A DNA stretch of 50,778 nt, taken from the NCBI GenBank assembly GCA_007134775.1, contig SLKC01000108.1:1-50778 (forward strand), in the 5' to 3' direction. The stretch comes from Ectothiorhodospiraceae bacterium (lineage in GTDB: Bacteria; Pseudomonadota; Gammaproteobacteria; XJ16; Halofilaceae). Position numbers and translations under genes: made by a program. Numbering within the stretch: the stretch's first letter is position 1; each line of letters opens with the position of its first letter. Below, piece by piece: positions 42,969 through 50,778 of the stretch. Under the pieces are notes generated by a model. It saw nothing but the letters and a program-made list of their open reading frames with translations, made no database searches and was not told the origin of the DNA.

Positions 42969-44297
42969 ATGACCGAAGCCACGGCGGTCGCCGATGAGGC
43001 GCGCGTGCTCACGATCGAACGCCTCGGTGGCGGGGGCGATGGGGTCGCCGAGGTCGCTGGCGAGCGCTGGTTCATCGCCGGGGCGCTGCCGGGCGAACGG
43101 GTGCAGGCGCGGGCGACAGCGCGTACGCGCGATGGGGTCCACGCCGAACTCGTGCGGATCGACGCGCCCGCGGTCGATCGCATCGCTCCACCCTGTCCGC
43201 ACTTCAGGGACGCCCGCGCGCCTTGCGGTGGCTGCAGCCTTCAGCATCTCGCGAGCGCGCCCTATGCCGCGTTCAAGCGCGATCTGATCACCACGGCCCT
43301 GCGCCATCGCGGCCTCGAGTCCGTGGCGCCACCCGTGGCCGAGCCCGTGATCACCCCGCCGCACAGCCGTCGGCGGGTCGGGCTGAGCGCGGTGGGGACC
43401 TATGAGGGCGCCGTACTCGGCTTCCATCAGCGCCGCTCGCGACGTGTGGTCGACCTGCAGGACTGCATGATCGCCCTGCCCGCGATTAGCGACGCCCTCC
43501 CTGCCCTGCGCACGACGCTCGGCGCCATCCTGCGCCCCGGCGAGCGCGCCGGTGTTGCCGTCACCGCGCTGACCAGTGGCGTCACCGTCGAACTCACCGG
43601 GCCGGCCCGCTTCCCCGGGCGCCGCTCGCGCGCGCGGCTGGAGGAGCTGGCGTCGGAACTCGATTGGGTCCACGTCGCCTGGCGCGCACATGCGCGCCAG
43701 GCGTTTCGCGAGATCGTCGCGCGGCGCCCCGCTACGCATACCTTCGCCGGTGTCGAGGTCGCGCTGCCCTATGCCGCCTTCCTGCAGGCGACGGCGGAGG
43801 GTGAGGCGGCGGTCGCCGATGTCGCGTGTGCGGCGCTGGCGACTGATGGTGGCGCGGCGGCGCTCGCCGACCTTTATGCCGGCTGCGGCAGTCTCACCTT
43901 TCGCCTCGCCCGTGACGGCCACCAGGTCGCCGCGTTCGAAGGCGAGCGCGATGCGGTCCGGGCGCTGCGGCGGGCAGCGCACGATGCCGGGTTGGCGGTG
44001 ACGGCCGAGCGCCGCGACCTCGAGCGGCAACCGCTGTCCCCGCGCGAACTCAATCGTTTTGATGGCGTCGTCTTCGACCCACCGCGCGCGGGCGCGCGCG
44101 CCACCGCCGCTGCGCTGGCGCGCTCGACGGTGCCGCGGGTCGTCGCTGTCTCCTGCCATCCGGGCACGTTCGCGCGTGATGCCCGGACGCTGGTCGACAG
44201 TGGCTATCGCATCGAGCGCATCCAGCCCGTGGATCAGTTCCTCTATAGCAGTCATGTCGAACTCGTCGCCGTGTTCCAGCGCGAGGGTGGGTCCTGA
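42969..44297 (+). CDS. TrmA/RlmD-family RNA 5-methyluridine methyltransferase
   Basis: The 442-residue enzyme methylates C5 of a uridine in 23S rRNA or tRNA using SAM. Features are an N-terminal TRAM domain (about residues 10-70), an iron-sulfur site with four cysteines (CPHF...APCGGCSLQHL plus the later DLQDC), a central domain, and the C-terminal methyltransferase with LADLYAGCGSLTFRLA (motif I), VFDPPRAGA and the catalytic SCHPGTFARD cysteine. The Fe-S ligands argue for the RlmD/RlmC side of the family, but RNA and site are not certain. The start at 42969 is favoured over the 21-residue extension; GGAATCAAAGAGG lies before it. It is convergent with the YhaN-like gene. Confidence 0.85.
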   Translation: MTEATAVADEARVLTIERLGGGGDGVAEVAGERWFIAGALPGERVQARATARTRDGVHAELVRIDAPAVDRIAPPCPHFRDARAPCGGCSLQHLASAPYAAFKRDLITTALRHRGLESVAPPVAEPVITPPHSRRRVGLSAVGTYEGAVLGFHQRRSRRVVDLQDCMIALPAISDALPALRTTLGAILRPGERAGVAVTALTSGVTVELTGPARFPGRRSRARLEELASELDWVHVAWRAHARQAFREIVARRPATHTFAGVEVALPYAAFLQATAEGEAAVADVACAALATDGGAAALADLYAGCGSLTFRLARDGHQVAAFEGERDAVRALRRAAHDAGLAVTAERRDLERQPLSPRELNRFDGVVFDPPRAGARATAAALARSTVPRVVAVSCHPGTFARDARTLVDSGYRIERIQPVDQFLYSSHVELVAVFQREGGS

Positions 44298-44383
44298 CCA
44301 CGAAAGGCACGAACAAGCACGCAAGGTAGAAACGGATTTGTGCGAGGGGTTGGGCGCTGGGGGGCTGAGCGCGAGGGTCGCGT

Positions 44384-47300
44384 TCAGGTCGGGTGATGCG
44401 GATCCGGCGCCGGTGTGAGGCTGCGGATCAGCTCGCGGGTCTCGTGCAGCAGGGTTTCGCGCTCGCTCAGGTAGGCCGCCATCGCGCCGGCGACGCGCAG
44501 TTCGATTTCGGCCGGGGTCAGGGGGGCACGCGGGTCGATGTAGCCGTGCTCGGATAACCACTCCTCCAGCTCCACACGCTTCTTATCCCGGAAGTTGCGC
44601 ACGGCGTTGTTCGCCAATGCCGCGATCAGCCGCTCGCCATTGCCGCCGGCGGCGTCGGCTTCGGCGGCGACGGCGTCCAGGAAGCGCGCGCTGACGGCCG
44701 GTGCGGCGTCGAGGACGCTGCGGTCGACGGGATGGCCGCGGCCGTGGCGCCACGCCTCGATGAAGGCGGTGGCGCCGGCGGTGCGCGCCCGCAGGCGGGT
44801 GATCTCGGCCGCGTCGAGGAGTGTGGTGACATGCGGCGAGTCGAGGATCGATTGCAGCGGACCGAGGCGCTCGATGCTCGCCGCAAGCAGGCGGTGGAGC
44901 AGCACCAGGTCGTCGCGCAGCAGATGGAAGCAGTGGATCGCCGTCACCGGTGCCCAGGGATCGACCGGCGGGACCCCGAGCGTGAGGGCGTACGCCTCCG
45001 GCGTCTGCGAGCCGGGCGCGGGGGGTGAGCGCGGCGGCGCGAGTGCCACGGCGGCCGGGGTCTCCACACCCCGCTGTTGACCGCGCAGTGCGGCGAGGTC
45101 GAGCGTGTGGCAGTCGGGGGCGTGGCACTGCCAGTAGGCGACATCCTCGGGCTGGGATGTGAGGTAGAAGACCTGCCGGCCCTCGTCGTGAGCGAGCACG
45201 GTAAGGGCATCCGCGGCCGCGCTGAAGCGTTCCGGGTCGGCCGTGGTGAGCGCCTCGTCGAGGAACAGCGGCAGACGGCTGCGGTCCTGTTCGGCCGTCA
45301 ACGCGAAACCCACGCGCACGGCGAGCAGCAGCTGCATGCGCGTGCCGCTGGAGAGTTCGTTCAGGGCGCGGCGCTCGTCGCTCGCGGTCTCGCGTGCGGC
45401 GAAGCGCGAACGCTCCTCGCCGATGAGTTCGAGCGCGTACTGGTGGTGGGTGAAGCGCCCGAGCCAGTCGCTGGCCCGGCGCAGGGCAGGGGGCTGGACC
45501 GTATGCTCGTACTCCGCCTCGATCTCATCGAGTAGGCAGCGCCCGGCCTCGGCGAACAGCGCTTCGTCGAGGCGCTCCCGCAAGGCCTCGACCGCCTGCT
45601 GATAGCGTGCCCGTCCGTTCTCCAGTGTCCGCTCGTGGCCGGCTGCGGCGATCGCGTTCTCGATGCGTTCGATCTCGCGGATCAGCGCCTCGTGGCGGCC
45701 CGCTTGCTCGCGGTAGCGCTCGAGGCGACCCTGCAGGGTGTCCTCGTCGTCGGCATCGACGCGGGCGAGCAGATCGTCGCGTCCGCGCAGCGTCTCGCGC
45801 CGGTCGTTCTCGCGCACCCGGGCGGCCTCGAGTTCGCTGCACAGCGACCGCCACGAGGGCAGCCACTCGGCCCACTGGCGCAGCGTCGCGTCGTCGCCGG
45901 GGTCGAGATCGAGCCGCGTGAAGCGCGCGGCGATGCGGCCTTCGAGGGCTTCGCGCTCGCGCTCGAGGCGTACGCGCTCGCGTTCCGCCTCGGCGATCTC
46001 GCCCTGTGCCCCTTCGTGCGCGCGCAGGCGCTGCCCGAGGTGGTCGAGGCGAGCGAACAGGGTCTCGGCGTCGGGGCTTGCGCTGGTGGGTGCCTCGTCG
46101 AATTGTGCGAGCAGGGCCAGGGCGTCGCGCCGCCGCTCTTCGGCTTCGCCTTGCAGACGTTCCACCTGGGCCTGCGCCTGCGCCACGTCACGCTGCGCCT
46201 GATCCCAGTCCGCGACCAGGCGCAGCCAGCGCTGGAACGAGGCGTCGAGCTGCTCCGGGTCGTAGCCGAGCCGCTGAGCGTCGGAGCCGAGTTGCTCGCG
46301 GGCGGCGGCAAGGTCACGGCGCAGGACTTCCAGCTCGCGCTCGACCTCGGCGCGCCGACGCTGCTGGCGCTTGGCCTCCTCGGCCGCCGCGAGTTCCGCG
46401 TCGAGTGCCTGGAGGCGCTGATCGACGGCGTCCGCATGCCATGCTGTCGGTGGCGCCAGGCCGGTCTCGGTGAAGCGGCGACGGGCCGCCGCGCGCTCGG
46501 CGCTACCCGATCCGGGACCGGCGAGCCAGTAAGCCCCCAGGACGAGGGGCAGAAGCAAGGCCAGCAGCGACCCGTGGAGGTAGACGCCTGCGGCGACCAG
46601 GCCCGTGAACGCCGGTAGCAACACCGCCGCGGCTGCGGCCAGGCGCCGGGGCGTCCACGCTGCTGCCCGCGCGGCGCCGCGCCAGTCGAGCAGGGCGGCG
46701 CGCGCTCGCCGCAATGGCTCGGGCGCGGGTCGCTCCGCGTCCGCGGCCGGCAATTGGCGCCACTCGGCCTCGGCGCGGTGGATCGCGGCTTCGAGTTCGC
46801 GCTTCGCGTCGAGTCTCTGTTCGACCTCGTGCAGGGTGGCTGGGTCGAGTGTGGGTACCTGTTCGGGGGTGCCGCCGAGGAGTTCGGCCGCCTCGTTCCG
46901 CCGACTGCGGGCCGCGGTCCGTTCCGCACACTGTGTCGCCAACTGCTGCTCACACTGCTGCAGGTGGCGCAGATTCTTGCGCTGGTCCTCGAGCCTGTGG
47001 GCATCGAGATCGCTGCTTTCGAATCCGCACTGTTGGAGGGTCTCGGTGGCCCGTTCGCGGCGTTCGCGGATCTGTTCGAGCTGTTGCACCAGGCTACGGT
47101 GTTGCTCGCGCAGCTCGGTGAGCGTGTCGAGTTCGTCGTCGCGCAGCCGCTCCATCTCCGCAGGGTAGGTTGCGTGCCGCGCGGCCAGACTGCGGACCTC
47201 GCGCACGGCCGCGAGCAACTCCAGCGCCCGCTCGTGCTGTTGCGCTTCGCGCCCCGCTTCGTCCGCGGACTCCTTGTCGGCACGCAGGGTGGCCAGCTGA

Positions 47301-47848
47301 TTCGCGTCGCGCTGGAGCTGTTGCTGCTGCTGCTGGAGCTGGCGCAGCGCCTGGCGGCTGGAGCGCAGCGCCTCTGCCTCGTTGTAGCCGTGCCGTGGGC
47401 GCAGGTGCAGTGGTGCGGTCGTGCGCAGGGCGCGCAGGTCGTAGCCACCGGCCAGTTCGCGCGCGAGGCGGCTGGCGATCTCGCTGTCGGTCGCCGCGCT
47501 CGCGTCGAGCAGATCCTCGACGTGCAGGGTGTAGCAATCGACGAAGCGGTGTTCGGGCAGCGGTGGCGGATCGACGCGCTCGCCCGCACGCTGCCAGTGC
47601 AGGTCGTCGCCGATGCGCAGCGCGCGCCAGCGTTCCTCGCTGGCCTCGTCGCCGAACACGGCCTCAAGGTCAACCGGCTGGCCGCGCTGTTCGTCGCGGT
47701 AGAGCAGGGCGCGCAGGGCGCGGATGAGGCTGCTCTTGCCGCTGGCATTGGGGCCGATGATGACGTTGATGCCGGGGCCCGTGCCGCTGAGGGTGAAGCC
47801 CTCCTCGATGCCAGGCAGGCGCCGGATCGTGAGCGTGTCCAGTCTCAT
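44384..47848 (-). CDS. YhaN/SbcC-like SMC-type ATPase with unusual C-terminal extension
   Basis: The 1154-residue protein begins with Walker A IIGPNASGKSSLIRALRALLY (about residues 30-50). Two long coiled-coil arms (glutamine-, glutamate- and arginine-rich, with a Gln run near residue 170) flank a hydrophobic hinge near residues 400-445 that could insert in a membrane (LLPAFTGLVAAGVYLHGSLLALLLPLVLGAYWLAG). The ABC signature ELSSGTRMQLLLAVRVGF and Walker B LPLFLDEALTTAD follow (about 835-870). Instead of ending about 50 residues later, it carries a further 230-residue all-alpha region. It overlaps the YhaO-like nuclease gene by 4 bases. The pair resembles B. subtilis YhaO-YhaN and SbcCD/Mre11-Rad50, acting on DNA ends (inference). 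Confidence 0.9.
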   Translation of the reverse strand: MRLDTLTIRRLPGIEEGFTLSGTGPGINVIIGPNASGKSSLIRALRALLYRDEQRGQPVDLEAVFGDEASEERWRALRIGDDLHWQRAGERVDPPPLPEHRFVDCYTLHVEDLLDASAATDSEIASRLARELAGGYDLRALRTTAPLHLRPRHGYNEAEALRSSRQALRQLQQQQQQLQRDANQLATLRADKESADEAGREAQQHERALELLAAVREVRSLAARHATYPAEMERLRDDELDTLTELREQHRSLVQQLEQIRERRERATETLQQCGFESSDLDAHRLEDQRKNLRHLQQCEQQLATQCAERTAARSRRNEAAELLGGTPEQVPTLDPATLHEVEQRLDAKRELEAAIHRAEAEWRQLPAADAERPAPEPLRRARAALLDWRGAARAAAWTPRRLAAAAAVLLPAFTGLVAAGVYLHGSLLALLLPLVLGAYWLAGPGSGSAERAAARRRFTETGLAPPTAWHADAVDQRLQALDAELAAAEEAKRQQRRRAEVERELEVLRRDLAAAREQLGSDAQRLGYDPEQLDASFQRWLRLVADWDQAQRDVAQAQAQVERLQGEAEERRRDALALLAQFDEAPTSASPDAETLFARLDHLGQRLRAHEGAQGEIAEAERERVRLEREREALEGRIAARFTRLDLDPGDDATLRQWAEWLPSWRSLCSELEAARVRENDRRETLRGRDDLLARVDADDEDTLQGRLERYREQAGRHEALIREIERIENAIAAAGHERTLENGRARYQQAVEALRERLDEALFAEAGRCLLDEIEAEYEHTVQPPALRRASDWLGRFTHHQYALELIGEERSRFAARETASDERRALNELSSGTRMQLLLAVRVGFALTAEQDRSRLPLFLDEALTTADPERFSAAADALTVLAHDEGRQVFYLTSQPEDVAYWQCHAPDCHTLDLAALRGQQRGVETPAAVALAPPRSPPAPGSQTPEAYALTLGVPPVDPWAPVTAIHCFHLLRDDLVLLHRLLAASIERLGPLQSILDSPHVTTLLDAAEITRLRARTAGATAFIEAWRHGRGHPVDRSVLDAAPAVSARFLDAVAAEADAAGGNGERLIAALANNAVRNFRDKKRVELEEWLSEHGYIDPRAPLTPAEIELRVAGAMAAYLSERETLLHETRELIRSLTPAPDPHHPT

Positions 47849-49131
47849 GGGCCGCTCCGGCGCTGGGCGTCCAGTTCCTCGAGCAGGCGCAGCGCGGCCG
47901 CTTCGAGATGCGCGGCAACGGCTTCGTCGTCGGGCGGTGGTGCCGCGAGATCGGCGTAGGGGCGGCGCTCGATCACGCCGGTCATGCGTTCCCGGGCGGC
48001 TGCGATCAGGCGCCGCCGCTGCGCTGAGTCACCGCCGCGCAGCACGAGCAGGCGGCGCGCAAGCAGGGCGACTGGGTCGTGGCCGCGTGCGGTCGCTTCG
48101 AGGTCGATGGTGGGCTGGACCTGCAGTCGCCAGTCGTGGATGAAGTAGTCGATGCCGTCTTGCGGGTAGAGGGTCGCGGTGAGATCGGCTTCCGTCAGTG
48201 TCTGCTCGAGCGCCCGGCGCAGGTGGGTGCGACCGGTAAGCAGGAGGCGGCAGCCGACCGCCACGGGTCGGTAGGGCTGGCTTGTCAGGTCCGCGTGCAA
48301 TGCGTCGAGTGCGCGTGTGATCCGGCCATGCACATCCTCGGCGGCCTGCAGGTCGTCGACGCTGATGGGCAGCGACTCCCAGCGTAACGGGGCCAGCGGC
48401 CGGTGCTCGACGCCCAGGGTGCCGTCGCCGGCCACGGTAACCAGCCAGGGGCCGCGCGCCCCTGCCTCGCCCGGATCGAGACCGGTCAGCGAGCCGAGAT
48501 AGCCGATCGGGCGCTCGCGATCGAGATCGTCGGGCTGATGGATGTGGCCCAGCAGCCAGGCATCGACCGGGGCGCCCCGAAGCTCGTGGCTGCGCACCGG
48601 TGCATGGCCGCTGCCCGGTTGATCGCGATCGCAGTGGAGCAGGCCGATCGTTGTCGTGGCGTCGGTTCGTGCGGGGAGGGCCTGCGCCAGTGGGCTGAAC
48701 TCGACACGAGGGGCGGGGAAGGACCAGCCGACGATGCGTACGCGCTGCCCGCTTGCGGCCACGACCTCCGCCGTCTCCCATACTCCGCCCTGGCCCAGCA
48801 GGCGGAAGTCCGGGATCTCTGCGGCAAGCCGCGGCAGGACCTCGCCATCGTGGTTGCCGGAGACCCCGATGACCGCGATGCCGCGGCCGGCGAGGCGCTC
48901 GACGCCGGCCCGCAGATCGACGAAGGCCTCGTGGAAATCGTCGGCCTGCTCAACGACATCGCCGGCGAGCAGCACCGCATCGACGGCCTGTTCGCTGGCG
49001 TGCTCGATCGCCCGCTGCCAGGCCATGGCCGGTCCGGGGACCCGGGCTCCCGTGCTGGTCGTCAGGGGCTCGGGCAGCCGTGAAGGCCTACGGCCGAGGT
49101 GGACATCGCCGATCGCGAGCAGGCGGATCAT
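47845..49131 (-). CDS. Mre11/SbcD-like metallophosphoesterase (YhaO type)
   Basis: The 428-residue predicted DNA nuclease has the calcineurin-like phosphoesterase motifs: IGDVHLG (I), LLAGDVVEQ (II), GVSGNHD (III), GLLHCD and LGHIHQP (IV/V). A C-terminal domain of about 180 residues would dock on the partner ATPase. Partner proteins with this organisation cut DNA ends in an ATP-regulated manner. The gene is followed directly by the SMC-like ATPase gene (ATG overlaps the stop by 4 bases), so translation is coupled. I chose ATG 49131 (MIRLLAIGDVHLG) because the metal-binding motif then starts at residue 7; GTG 49158 adds nine residues with no family support. Confidence 0.9.
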   Translation of the reverse strand: MIRLLAIGDVHLGRRPSRLPEPLTTSTGARVPGPAMAWQRAIEHASEQAVDAVLLAGDVVEQADDFHEAFVDLRAGVERLAGRGIAVIGVSGNHDGEVLPRLAAEIPDFRLLGQGGVWETAEVVAASGQRVRIVGWSFPAPRVEFSPLAQALPARTDATTTIGLLHCDRDQPGSGHAPVRSHELRGAPVDAWLLGHIHQPDDLDRERPIGYLGSLTGLDPGEAGARGPWLVTVAGDGTLGVEHRPLAPLRWESLPISVDDLQAAEDVHGRITRALDALHADLTSQPYRPVAVGCRLLLTGRTHLRRALEQTLTEADLTATLYPQDGIDYFIHDWRLQVQPTIDLEATARGHDPVALLARRLLVLRGGDSAQRRRLIAAARERMTGVIERRPYADLAAPPPDDEAVAAHLEAAALRLLEELDAQRRSGP

Positions 49132-49191
49132 CGTGGTTGGAGTGTTCGAGGACGGCACATCCCTGTGCCGTTGGCCCTCGTCAGTGTTGCG

Positions 49192-49974
49192 CTATCGCGA
49201 GGAGGACTTCTTCTTGGAGCGCCGCTTCTTCTTGCCGATCTGATCGACTTCCTTGAGGAGCTTGCGCTCGGTCTGGGCGGCGGCCTTGGCCATCGCCTTC
49301 TCCTTGGCTTCGCTGAGCTTGCGCAACGCCTTTTCGCGCTTCTCCGCGAGCTTGAGCTCTGCCATCGTCTCCTTGATCTCATCCTTGAGTTCGCGGATCT
49401 GTGAACGCAGCTGTTCGTTCACCTCCGTAGCAGCCGAGGTGGCCTTCTTCTTGCTGCCAGCCTTCTTCTTCGCGGTGGCCTTCTTGGTGGTGGCCTTCTT
49501 CTTGGTCGCAGCCGTTGCCTTCTTGGTACTGGCCTTCTTCTTCGAAGCAGCCGTGGTGACGGTCTTCTTCTTCGATGTGGCCTTCTTCTTCGTGGCAGCG
49601 GTCTTCTTCGCCGCGGCCTTCTTCTTCGAAGTCGCGCTGGCGGTCTTCTTCGCAGAAGCCTTCTTCGCCGCGGTCTTTTTTGTACTCGCCTTTTTCTTGC
49701 TCGCGGTCGCGGGAGCTGTGGGCGTTGCGGTCGTTCTATCGGTCGATGCTGGCCCGGTCTCCGTCCTTGCTGCCGGCGATGGCGTTGGAGATGCAGGAGC
49801 CGTTGGCGGTTCGCGCCGGGCTTCGCCTTCCGAGCCGGATTGGCCGGCCGGCGTGGGCTGGGATTCCGTTGACGGTCGCGGCATGATGCCGGGTGTTCCG
49901 GGTTGGCGTGAAGCCGGCGTGGATCCGGACTGTTCAGGATTGTCCGACTTTGGATCCTGTTTTTCGTCTTCCAT
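49192..49974 (-). CDS. Lys/Ala-rich histone H1-like protein
   Basis: The 260-residue protein has three parts. An acidic and Pro/Ser/Thr-rich head covers residues 1-105. A long Lys/Ala/Thr low-complexity stretch follows (about 110-200, repeats such as ATSKKKA, KKTAAKK and KKATTKKATAKKKAGSKKKA). The tail is a coiled coil with EVNEQLRSQIRELKDEIKETMAELKLAEKREKALRKLSEAKEKAMAKAA, ending in a basic KKKRRSKKKSSSR. This resembles the AlgP/histone-H1-like proteins of Pseudomonas and relatives, which bind DNA through the KTK-type repeats. The coiled coil suggests dimerisation. Repeats may vary in number between strains. The ATG at 49974 is preferred over upstream starts that add 28 unlike residues. Confidence 0.75.
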   Translation of the reverse strand: MEDEKQDPKSDNPEQSGSTPASRQPGTPGIMPRPSTESQPTPAGQSGSEGEARREPPTAPASPTPSPAARTETGPASTDRTTATPTAPATASKKKASTKKTAAKKASAKKTASATSKKKAAAKKTAATKKKATSKKKTVTTAASKKKASTKKATAATKKKATTKKATAKKKAGSKKKATSAATEVNEQLRSQIRELKDEIKETMAELKLAEKREKALRKLSEAKEKAMAKAAAQTERKLLKEVDQIGKKKRRSKKKSSSR

Positions 49975-50172
49975 CGATGGCCCCCATCGGATCATTGAAC
50001 GGTGCGCAACGAGCGTGATGCGCCGACTGCCCGATTGTGGATAAGAGCACAGCGGCAATCAACTACCGAATCGATGTGCAAGTCATTCGCGCCTGGGCAC
50101 GCGTGAACTCTGAAACCGAAACGGTGGCGAAGCGGTTGATAACACTACGAAAAAGAGAAACCCATCGAGGCC

Positions 50173-50370
50173 CTAGTCGTCGATCTGTTCAACGGCCACG
50201 CCATTGGCGGTCAACGAGTCTGGCGCAATGCCGCTGCGCACGAAATCGCGGGCACCTCGCTCACAGGCGGAGGCTTCGTCGTCGGCTTCAATCTCGGTTT
50301 CGGGCGCCATTCCATCGGAGCGAGCAGACATTACTCCCTCGTCCGTAATCCAGCAGCGATAGATGGGCAT
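50173..50370 (-). CDS. Small hypothetical protein
   Basis: This 65-residue protein starts MPIYRCWITDEGV and has an acidic central part with a single helix-like EADDEASACERGARDFVRSG. The ATG at 50368-50370 has a poor ribosome binding site. The amino acid composition is balanced rather than Arg-rich, which favours a real protein over a shadow frame in this GC-rich sequence. No family is recognised. It could be a small domain with beta-strand then helix (YRCWI...DEASACERGA), but this is guesswork. Confidence 0.45.
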   Translation of the reverse strand: MPIYRCWITDEGVMSARSDGMAPETEIEADDEASACERGARDFVRSGIAPDSLTANGVAVEQIDD

Positions 50371-50601
50371 AGGGCATCGCTCCGCGTCGAGTGTGGCGGT
50401 GATGCTAGCACGACACCTGCGCTCGATCAGGCGCAGACTGCCAGTCGAGGATTCGATCCGTGGCGGCGGATTCCGATCGCTTGCACTGGCCCGCGCATCC
50501 GGGAGACCCGCGGGAGGTCATGGCCTACAATGACGCGTAGAGTTCGTTCGACGCGGGCAGGGGTTGGCGCGGGCTGCCGGTAATCTGGAGGAGGGCGATC
50601 G

Positions 50602-50778
50602 ATGAGTGATGACGAGCGTAGCAACGACCCACGCCGGGGAGAAGAGCGCCGCCGGTTCCTCTATCGCATCGGCAGCGCGACCGGCAAGCAGTTCCGCAAA
50701 GGCAGTCCCGGGCGGGAGGTCGCGCGGCGTGTCGGCAGGACGGTCATCCGGCGGGGGTTGTGGCGATTCCTGCGGTGA
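50602..50778 (+). CDS. Small Arg-rich hypothetical protein (58 residues)
   Basis: ATG 50602 follows GGAGGAGGGCGATCG, a strong ribosome binding site with good spacing, and TGA is the last codon of the window. The product begins MSDDERSNDPRRGEERRRFLYRIG and ends VIRRGLWRFLR. It is strongly basic (about one third Arg), with an acidic first ten residues, and might form an amphipathic helix. No family is recognised. The good start signal and the sharp contrast between acidic head and basic tail are the main reasons to accept it. It could be the first gene of an operon continuing beyond the edge. Confidence 0.5.
   Translation: MSDDERSNDPRRGEERRRFLYRIGSATGKQFRKGSPGREVARRVGRTVIRRGLWRFLR

Noticed and set aside
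42771-44561. N-terminal extension of the Old Yellow Enzyme frame by nearly 600 residues
   Set aside because: It lies antisense to the RNA methyltransferase gene and would precede a complete, normally sized enzyme; the TTG at 42770 explains the true start.
49600-49700. Repeat array in the Lys/Ala-rich gene as a CRISPR or tandem repeat locus
   Set aside because: The repeats are codon-level low-complexity (AAG/GCC/ACC codons) within an open protein frame, without spacer structure.

Overview
The window is a GC-rich (roughly two-thirds G+C), densely coded chromosomal segment of a gammaproteobacterium. Supporting marks are the nudJ-mnmA pair, clpS-clpA facing infA, a YhcB/ZapG protein, a YqiB-like DUF1249 protein, a full-length PurL of 1294 residues, and a tmRNA whose tag reads ANDDNYALAA. 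Protein style (acidic, Arg-rich, very high GC) suggests a Chromatiales/Ectothiorhodospiraceae-like lineage, but that placement is inference. There is no rRNA operon, CRISPR array or intact insertion sequence.

Layout. 1-8.3 kb is core housekeeping: partial membrane protein, mnmA, nudJ, clpS, clpA, infA, ppsA and zapG. 8.6-13.0 kb holds a DUF1249 protein and the leftward MoxR ATPase / DUF58 / TgpA-type transglutaminase operon. 13.1-19.8 kb holds an AsmA-like protein, a CDF metal transporter with a C-terminal extension, an acyl-CoA ligase, a TPR/ATP-grasp fusion translationally coupled to a SapC-family protein, and a YbaK-type deacylase. 19.9-20.5 kb is the tmRNA gene, with a decayed HicB-type antitoxin fragment at its 3' end. 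20.7-29.5 kb holds a degenerate HD-GYP protein, purL, small hypotheticals, a DUF3047 exported protein, a cysteine-less A-type-carrier-like protein and an exported NucH/ExeM-like nuclease.

29.7-33.5 kb is the most unusual region. It is a five-gene leftward operon encoding an unrecognised 216-residue protein, a COG2229-type small GTPase, an ABC ATPase fused to a dual-specificity phosphatase, and two roadblock-like proteins. Upstream lie a perfect FNR-type box and a perfect TATAAT hexamer spaced exactly as in a class II (-41.5) FNR promoter. The set looks like an MglA/MglB- or conservon-like switch with an added phosphatase, under oxygen or nitric oxide control.

33.9-38.4 kb holds three rightward FAD enzymes (a D-2-hydroxyacid dehydrogenase type, a PuuB-like oxidoreductase and GlpD). 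38-50.8 kb holds an unknown CPIC protein, recQ, a methyltransferase, an Old Yellow Enzyme with a TTG start, a TrmA/RlmD-type RNA methyltransferase, a YhaO/YhaN-like nuclease-ATPase pair, a Lys/Ala-rich histone-H1-like protein and two small hypothetical genes. Assignments come from reading the translated sequence and recalling family motifs. No database search was possible.
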